Below are positions 1-3,347 of a stretch of 24,549 nt of DNA, one piece after another. A program made the position numbers and the translations under genes. The DNA is from a virus: positions 1 to 24,549 of IMG/VR virus record IMGVR_UViG_3300035698_000945; one strand, 5' to 3'. The notes beneath the pieces were generated by a model. The model saw nothing but the letters and a program-made list of their open reading frames with translations, was not told the DNA's origin and did no database searches. Every line of letters begins with the position of its first letter. Position 1 is the first letter of the stretch.

Positions 1-33
1 ATGTCGCAAAGTACTTTGTTATACTTCTTTGAG

Positions 34-183
34 TTACTCATTGTCAATAATCTCCTGTAGCGCATCAATTTGCGCATCTAACAAGTTAGCTTCAACTTGA
101 AGGCTGTCATTGTAGCAGTAGTTTCTAGCCGCGTCTCTTCTTGCCTTCAGGCTTATTAAAAGGGCTTCAACAGGAGTCTTCAT
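34..183 (-). CDS. Small hypothetical protein, 49 aa
   Basis: Last readable gene of the leftward operon. The frame opens with ATG at 183 and stops with TAA at 34-36. It begins MKTPVEALLISLKARRDAA and ends in an acidic helix (LLDAQIDALQEIIDNE), so it is probably a small all-helical protein. Its start overlaps the stop of the Rmf-like gene in an ATGA arrangement (180-183), the usual sign of translational coupling, and this supports it as a real gene despite its size. I see no catalytic motif and recognise no family. Function unknown. Confidence 0.6.
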   Translation of the reverse strand: MKTPVEALLISLKARRDAARNYCYNDSLQVEANLLDAQIDALQEIIDNE

Positions 184-422
184 GTTATAATCTCCCGTTC
201 TACTAAGTACTCTACCAGTGTTTGAATGTCAGTGACTTGGCACAAGACTCGACTTACGAGTTCGTCTTGTTCACAGTGAGCCTCATACTCAGCTTCATGT
301 GAATGCTCAGACTCGTTGTAGCCATCCCACCAGTCACCCGCATCTGATGAGTCTTTAGGGTACGGGCAGTGGTCTGAAGGCCACGCCTGTCTCCCTTGCC
401 GTCTACGTTTACTTGGTGTCAT
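180..422 (-). CDS. Rmf/CrpP-like small protein, 80 aa
   Basis: The N-terminal 40 residues resemble ribosome modulation factor: a basic start, then QGRQAW, a CPY motif at about residues 19-21, and WWDGYNE at about 31-37. Bacterial Rmf has the same order (G-x-QA, CPY, W-x-GW-x-E). Rmf binds 70S ribosomes and promotes their inactive dimer form; small phage proteins with this fold are known, usually of unknown function. The C-terminal half is acidic and helical (QTLVEYLVEREII) and lies outside the motif. A strong Shine-Dalgarno (AAGGAGG) lies 7 bases before the ATG. The gene overlaps its downstream neighbour by ATGA. The fold is inferred from a short motif, and a ribosome-directed role is a guess. 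Confidence 0.6.
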   Translation of the reverse strand: MTPSKRRRQGRQAWPSDHCPYPKDSSDAGDWWDGYNESEHSHEAEYEAHCEQDELVSRVLCQVTDIQTLVEYLVEREIIT

Positions 423-502
423 ATCTTCCTCCTTTTGTGGTTTATAACATCCGGAGTTGGGCCGAGACTATCAGTCAGCCCGCATCCTAATGTCATAAGC
501 AT
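419..502 (-). CDS. Possible 27-aa linker ORF
   Basis: This frame fills the gap between the zinc miniprotein and the Rmf-like gene. It starts at 502 within TGATG, overlapping the upstream stop, and ends at a TGA that overlaps the ATG of the Rmf-like gene. A second ATG two codons in has better spacing from an AGAGG, giving 25 residues (MTLGCGLTDSLGPTPDV then a basic tail). Perfect junctions at both ends are more than expected by chance, but the peptide has no recognisable feature, and its last codons carry the next gene's ribosome-binding site. It may be a translated spacer that couples its neighbours rather than a functional protein. Confidence 0.3.
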   Translation of the reverse strand: MLMTLGCGLTDSLGPTPDVINHKRRKI

Positions 503-717
503 CACCTCTTCTTTATAGGTTGCTCAAAACCGTTGCAGCGCCGATCATGAGTGGCAGTAGCATGCCGCAAGCACTCAGAGCAGAAGTCAGCATCCCGTCT
601 TACGTCTGAATAGTTATTGCCAAGCATCGGCTTCCCACACAGCGTCTTACTGCTCTCTCCCACGAGGTGCCTGTCGCCTAGCCTCTTGGTCCAGCAGAAA
701 TAGTCGAATCTGTACAT
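502..717 (-). CDS. Zinc-binding miniprotein, 71 aa
   Basis: First gene after the internal promoter at 751-779, with a strong GGAAAGGAGAGG ribosome-binding site just before its ATG. A central TLCGKPM and a DADFCSECLRHA block (CxxC followed by H) suggest a small zinc knuckle or ribbon; the ligand set is inferred from spacing only. Small phage proteins of this layout (cysteine-glycine, then CxxC) are common among early genes, and I know no assigned role. The C-terminus is basic (QPIKKR), which would fit nucleic-acid binding. Its stop is shared with the start of the 27-aa ORF. Confidence 0.6.
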   Translation of the reverse strand: MYRFDYFCWTKRLGDRHLVGESSKTLCGKPMLGNNYSDVRRDADFCSECLRHATATHDRRCNGFEQPIKKR

Positions 718-750
718 TTGCCTCTCCTTTCCTGGGTTAGTCTAAAATAT

Positions 751-779
751 ATTATACCATATATAATATTCGTAGTAAA
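751..779 (-). promoter_or_regulatory. Promoter inside leftward operon (extended -10)
   Basis: On the minus strand: -35 TTTACT (779-774), 17-base spacer, -10 TATAAT (756-751) preceded by TGG, an extended -10. It sits in an AT-rich gap, about 35 bases before the 71-aa gene. Two other promoters in the window (3219-3247 and 6594-6622) share the pattern TTAC, N18, TATGGTAT. This would drive the distal genes separately from SprT. Confidence 0.7.
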
Positions 780-782
780 GGA

Positions 783-923
783 CTATTTTCGGGCACACGC
801 TTCAATAATGCGCATCACGATAATGCCCTGAATCACCCACTCGGGTACAGTCTGGATCGTGTGATACTTATACTTCTTCCAAACTCTGTGCGCCATCAGC
901 TGATTCATCTGAAGTCTTATCAT
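783..923 (-). CDS. Small basic/hydrophobic protein, 46 aa
   Basis: ATG at 923 overlaps the upstream stop (TAATG) and follows AAAGGAG; the stop TAG lies at 783-785. The N-terminal half is basic and aromatic (MAHRVWKKYKYH) and the C-terminal half is hydrophobic (WVIQGIIVMRIIEACARK), so it may bind a membrane or form an amphipathic helix. It lies in a tight chain with the 65-aa and 64-aa genes upstream, and transcription restarts just after it at the 751-779 promoter. No family recognised. Confidence 0.55.
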   Translation of the reverse strand: MIRLQMNQLMAHRVWKKYKYHTIQTVPEWVIQGIIVMRIIEACARK

Positions 924-1120
924 TACAGCTCCTTTCTTTGTATTACGCTTGCGAGTTGATTGCGCAAGTATGCCTGACGCATACTCAAGCCTACCCAGTC
1001 TTTGGCTTGGGTAAGGACGCCAAACAGTTTAACTACTTCTTCGTCTTGTAGCTTCGCGATTGCAAAGTCCAAGTCACTTGCCACGTTCGCTTCTAAGAAG
1101 CGTGTTTTAAATGGGTTCAC
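923..1120 (-). CDS. Small hypothetical protein, 65 aa
   Basis: Mostly helical and mixed charge (MNPFKTRFLEANVASDLDFA, ending VIQRKEL). The start overlaps the stop of the 64-aa gene (ATGA, 1117-1120) and the stop overlaps the start of the 46-aa gene (TAATG), so it is locked into the leftward operon on both sides. No cysteine cluster, signal peptide or membrane segment is visible. I recognise no family; it is called as a gene from its coupling and operon position. Confidence 0.6.
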   Translation of the reverse strand: MNPFKTRFLEANVASDLDFAIAKLQDEEVVKLFGVLTQAKDWVGLSMRQAYLRNQLASVIQRKEL

Positions 1121-1311
1121 GATAGTACCTCCGCATCTTCTATATCAGTATCGAGGAGTTCGAACTTGCCCATGCAGTGGGAACCCTCAGTTACGTACGT
1201 GCCCCGGTCTTTAAGTAGTGAGCGTATAACATCTTCTTCGCCCAAGATCTCCGCCGCGGCATCACTCATCTCCACTACAACAATGATTCTTGCTCTTATC
1301 GTGTGCTTCAT
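1117..1311 (-). CDS. Small hypothetical protein, 64 aa
   Basis: The ATG at 1311 has a good AGGAGGAAG ribosome-binding site 7-8 bases upstream. The start looks like a beta strand (TIRARIIVVVEM), followed by an acidic helix (SDAAAEILGEEDVIRSLLKD) and an acidic C-terminus. A short strand-helix-strand protein of this type could be a host-takeover factor, but nothing specific is recognisable. It overlaps the next gene by four bases. Confidence 0.6.
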   Translation of the reverse strand: MKHTIRARIIVVVEMSDAAAEILGEEDVIRSLLKDRGTYVTEGSHCMGKFELLDTDIEDAEVLS

Positions 1312-1346
1312 CTCTTCTTCCTCCTGTTATGGGTATGCTCAAGAAT

Positions 1347-1366
1347 CGGGCCGCTTGCGCAGCCCG
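1347..1366. other. GC-rich hairpin, no U-tract
   Basis: Inverted repeat CGGGC / GCCCG with two more G-C pairs after one mismatch and a four-base TTGC loop. It lies between the 22-aa microprotein stop and the ribosome-binding site of the 64-aa gene. No run of T follows on either strand, so a role in mRNA stability or pausing is more likely than intrinsic termination. Confidence 0.5.
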
Positions 1367-1371
1367 TATCT

Positions 1372-1440
1372 TCAGAACAACCATCCTGAGAGTTCCCACA
1401 AGAACATGATATACGCGCCTACTGCAGCTGAGAGCTTCAT
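1372..1440 (-). CDS. 22-residue hydrophobic microprotein
   Basis: ATG at 1440 preceded by TTAGGAGAATAAC (AGGAG, 6-7 base spacing); stop TGA at 1372-1374. The product starts MKLSAAVGAYIMFLWELSG and ends WLF: one lysine, one glutamate, otherwise hydrophobic, and long enough for one membrane span. It occupies the gap between SprT and the 64-aa gene, flanked by a hairpin on each side. Single-span phage microproteins can act on host membrane proteins or as small holin-like peptides, but nothing here assigns a target. The ribosome-binding site and operon position are the main support. Confidence 0.5.
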   Translation of the reverse strand: MKLSAAVGAYIMFLWELSGWLF

Positions 1441-1452
1441 GTTATTCTCCTA

Positions 1453-1472
1453 ACCCGGGTTTTACCCCGGGT
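1453..1472. other. Seven-base-pair hairpin between SprT and microprotein
   Basis: Perfect arms ACCCGGG (1453-1459) and CCCGGGT (1466-1472) around a six-base loop. On the minus-strand transcript it lies after the SprT stop and directly before the AGGAG of the 22-aa ORF. There is no U-tract. It may protect or process the mRNA end, or modulate translation of the microprotein. Confidence 0.55.
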
Positions 1473-1487
1473 GGCTGAGTGTTTATC

Positions 1488-2087
1488 TCATTTGGCCTCG
1501 TTCGCCGCCTTGGTCAGTTTCAGGGTGAGGCGTTTAACTCTGTAGCATTCTTTACACACGTTATCCCGAGTATACCTGGGAGCTTCATGCCCATGTTCAC
1601 AGGGACCGGGGTAGTAGAGAGTATCGCCATCTTTGAAAGCTTCCTCGCGTGTTTTAACCGGAGGTAACGCGTATTCTATAACGCCGAAGTCATCCAGAGT
1701 GGGGATCAATTTCACTGGCATCTTATAATCATGACATCTCTCAGCGTCCAGCCCGAGATCCTTCATAACTTTCTTCCAAGGCAGCCCGTGATGTGAACCG
1801 CCCGGGGTTAACACGCAGTCTATAACGTGCGCGACTTCATGACCGACGGTTTGTTCGAAATCTTTGTGGTTAAGAACCGCGAGGTCAAGATTATATCTCA
1901 ACTCACCATCCCGGAAACCGGAGTCGGTTGCCACATATCTGAATGAGCCTGCGTTCTTACCGCGGAGGTCAAATGTCACGGGCACCCGTGTAAACTCGCG
2001 CTCATACACTTTCTCACCCTTCACATAATACTTCTCCACTTGTGCAATAATACTTGTCATCATCTCATTCTTGGTTATGGTCTTCAT
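1488..2087 (-). CDS. SprT-like zinc metalloprotease domain protein
   Basis: A 199-residue protein with the SprT/SPRTN arrangement: HEVAH at residues 83-87 (zinc-binding HExxH), then GGSHHGLPW at 96-104 giving the third histidine in an HGxxW context. The C-terminus adds a probable zinc ribbon (C163, H165 and/or H167, C178, C181). SprT-type proteases degrade DNA-protein crosslinks in eukaryotes (Spartan); bacterial and phage forms are mostly uncharacterised. I chose the ATG at 2087 because AAAGAGAG lies just before it; an in-frame ATG at 2117 would add 10 basic residues but has no clear ribosome-binding site. First gene of the leftward operon, facing the AT-rich control region. The family call is firm; the substrate is unknown. 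Confidence 0.85.
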   Translation of the reverse strand: MKTITKNEMMTSIIAQVEKYYVKGEKVYEREFTRVPVTFDLRGKNAGSFRYVATDSGFRDGELRYNLDLAVLNHKDFEQTVGHEVAHVIDCVLTPGGSHHGLPWKKVMKDLGLDAERCHDYKMPVKLIPTLDDFGVIEYALPPVKTREEAFKDGDTLYYPGPCEHGHEAPRYTRDNVCKECYRVKRLTLKLTKAANEAK

Positions 2088-2309
2088 GTTATCTCTCTTT
2101 CGCGTATTTAAACGCACATGTAAAGATAATATATATTTATTATATATTATTTATATTCTTTTTATTTTTCCTCCTTTCAAGTTTTGATTATTTGTGAATT
2201 TGATATTTTGGATATGAAAAAACTGTGCCAAGTTTAACAATGAATGAAAATCATTTTATAAATTACCGGCAAGGTATTGAAATGATACACAATAATAATT
2301 TATCACTTT

Positions 2310-2431
2310 TGTACCTTATATAAGAAAGGGAAAAAACGTGAGACACTTTTTTAAAAATAATACAACTATGTACTAGTACACTGTAAACTGTTGATTTTGT
2401 TCAGGATTTAAGTTTGGGTGTACCTTATATA
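2310..2431 (+). repeat. Direct repeat TGTACCTTATATA, two copies
   Basis: Thirteen identical bases at 2310-2322 and 2419-2431, 109 bases apart. Each is followed by A-rich sequence and a GTGAGAC or GTCTCAAGTG block that look like rough inverses of each other. The first copy contains the palindrome CTTATATAAG (2314-2323). Possibly binding sites for a replication or regulatory protein. Confidence 0.55.
2369..2380. repeat. Perfect 12-bp palindrome TGTACTAGTACA
   Basis: Self-complementary across all 12 bases. A half-site TGTACTAG recurs at 2449-2456. The size and symmetry fit an operator for a homodimeric regulator. Confidence 0.5.
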
Positions 2432-2461
2432 GCAAAAACTGTCTCAAGTGTACTAGCGAGA

Positions 2462-2496
2462 TTACAAATTTGTAACATTTTAATGTTCGAACATTA
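2462..2496. promoter_or_regulatory. Two adjacent perfect palindromes (operator-like)
   Basis: TTACAAATTTGTAA (2462-2475) and TAATGTTCGAACATTA (2481-2496) are perfectly self-complementary over 14 and 16 bases and only five bases apart. A relative of the first, TGCAAATTTGCA, lies at 2769-2780. Their length exceeds chance expectation even in AT-rich DNA and suggests operators for a dimeric repressor controlling one or both divergent operons. No regulator gene is visible in the window. Confidence 0.6.
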
Positions 2497-2596
2497 TAGG
2501 ACTTTGTGTTATCACTTCGATATAACTAATCAACAGTTAAACTTATGTAATCATTTCAAACACTTAGGTTACTCAGGCCCCCACTAATGGTTTACG

Positions 2597-2880
2597 CGTA
2601 TTTATATATTATAAACTTATGTAATAATATCAAGGGTTTATGTTGAAAAATATTAAAAATATAAGAAAATACGGGTCCCTCGTATTTTATAAGCTATTGA
2701 AATGATTAGAAATACGAGCTGTTTTATATATAAAATAAAAAAATAAAAATATTGACCCCTCGTGGCTGTGCAAATTTGCATCATCTAGATCTTATGTTAT
2801 TATTATTTTTTATTATTATATATAACTAACTACCTAAGTGGTTGATATTGTTCACAATACTAAAATACGTATTAAATACG
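2597..2880. repeat. AAATACG/CGTATTT heptamer cluster
   Basis: Forward copies at 2667-2673, 2710-2716, 2863-2869 and 2874-2880 (the last two exactly 11 bases apart, one helical turn); reverse copies at 2597-2603 and 2681-2687, plus one outside at 2103-2109. The 2666-2688 pair forms a perfect 8-bp inverted repeat AAAATACG / CGTATTTT around GGTCCCT. Confidence 0.55.
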
Positions 2881-2961
2881 TATACCTGTATTTTTATTAT
2901 TTTAATATATAGCAGATGACATAAGTGGTTGATTTTGTTCATAAACTTTTGATTTTTAACA

Positions 2962-3310
2962 GGCCCGAGTTCCATACCAAAGGGTTATTTATTAATATTA
3001 TTACAAAATACTGTTTAAGTTCTCTGTTATGACTTCAGCTGTTCAGTTCGCTGAGAGATATATTAAGTAAAAATCTGATCCCAGAACTTTTTCGTTTTTG
3101 ACACAACTCTATCAGGCTCGAGTCGCACCCCCTCTTCATTTTCTAGAAACTTTGCGCAACTTACTTGGCTCGAGTTGCACTCAAAAAAAATTTATTTTAT
3201 AAAACTTGGAAATAAGCGGTTACAAATGCAAATAACTATGGTATGATCAACTTTAGCATTGGATGCGGTTCGAGTTAAATCTTCCCCAAGGGATAAGGCT
3301 TGAGCCGCAT
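2962..3310 (+). repeat. GGCTCGAGTYGCAC repeat family, five copies
   Basis: Related 14-mers at 2962-2975 (GGCCCGAGTTCCAT), 3115-3128 (GGCTCGAGTCGCAC), 3167-3180 (GGCTCGAGTTGCAC), 3267-3280 (GGTTCGAGTTAAAT) and 3297-3310 (GGCTTGAGCCGCAT). These GC-rich islands stand out in the AT-rich surroundings. Three lie upstream of the promoter and two lie inside the replication-gene leader, where they form the arms of its hairpin. The protein or RNA that reads them is unknown. Confidence 0.6.
3219..3247 (+). promoter_or_regulatory. Promoter of the replication gene
   Basis: -35 GTTACA (3219-3224), 17-base spacer, -10 TATGAT (3242-3247) with TGG immediately before it (extended -10). Same TTAC-N18-TATGGTAT layout as the promoters at 751-779 and 6594-6622. 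Transcription would begin near 3254, just before the leader hairpin. Confidence 0.65.
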
Positions 3311-3347
3311 CCTACATACTTGGGGAAAACTTGGGGCGAGGTACTAA
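3254..3347 (+). promoter_or_regulatory. Structured 5' leader with hairpin and predicted pseudoknot
   Basis: Arms GGATGCGGTTCGAG (3261-3274) and CTTGAGCCGCATCC (3299-3312) pair over 14 positions, two of them G-U. The 24-base loop contains TTCCCCAAG (3282-3290), which is complementary over nine bases to CTTGGGGAA (3319-3327) and over seven to a second copy, CTTGGGG (3330-3336), that abuts the GAGG ribosome-binding site of the gene at 3348. The loop can also close on itself (TCCC/GGGA). Alternative pairings could expose or hide the ribosome-binding site, as in leader pseudoknots that control replication proteins of some plasmids. The pairing is visible; the switch is inferred. Confidence 0.65.

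Larger units (their letters stand above)
2275..2706 (+). repeat. Direct repeat TATTGAAATGAT, two copies
   Basis: Twelve identical bases at 2275-2286 and 2695-2706. Both copies are preceded by ATTTTATAA (2253-2261 and 2683-2691), with 13 and 3 intervening bases respectively. The shared two-block layout makes chance less likely even in AT-rich DNA. Confidence 0.5.
2390..2941 (+). repeat. Iteron-like repeat GTTGATwTTGTTCA, three copies
   Basis: Copies at 2390-2403, 2841-2854 and 2928-2941; the last two extend left into CTAAGTG or ATAAGTG. A partial inverted copy lies at 2527-2548, where the minus strand reads ACATAAGTTTAACTGTTGAT, joining the ATAAGT and GTTGAT blocks. The related 13-mer AAACTTATGTAAT occurs at 2539-2551 and 2613-2625. 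Repeats in this number and spacing are typical of initiator binding sites, but the spacing is irregular. Confidence 0.6.
2088..3218. other. AT-rich non-coding repeat field (possible replication origin)
   Basis: About 1.13 kb between the divergent SprT and replication genes, with no frame supported by a ribosome-binding site on either strand. It is markedly AT-rich and dense in short repeats and perfect palindromes: the 14-base repeat GTTGATwTTGTTCA, the heptamer AAATACG, two adjacent palindromes at 2462-2496, paired copies of TGTACCTTATATA and TATTGAAATGAT, and the GGCTCGAGTYGCAC family. AT-richness, iterons and a neighbouring primase-helicase gene fit a phage or plasmid-type origin, possibly combined with the divergent operator region. 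No R-loop, DnaA box set or nick site was proven. Confidence 0.6.

Noticed and set aside
2150-2180. Leftward signals: a perfect AAAGGAGG without any start codon after it, and TTGAAA-N19-TATAAA as a SprT promoter
   Set aside because: The ribosome-binding-site-like run has no ATG/GTG/TTG in range, and a 19-base spacer is too long for a confident promoter. The true SprT promoter remains unplaced.
2240-2323. 27-codon plus-strand frame starting MNENHF in the AT-rich region
   Set aside because: No ribosome-binding site, composition follows the AT-rich background, and it overlaps the repeat units.
2481-2496. TAATGTTCGAACATTA as a LexA box
   Set aside because: Known LexA boxes place GAAC and GTTC the other way round or with a defined spacer; similarity is only to the half-sites.
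3254-3347. Leader as a metabolite riboswitch
   Set aside because: No match to a riboswitch consensus I know; the folding is explained by self-complementarity alone.
2088-3347. Phage attachment site or integrase-linked locus
   Set aside because: No integrase, tRNA gene or long identical core repeat is visible in the window.
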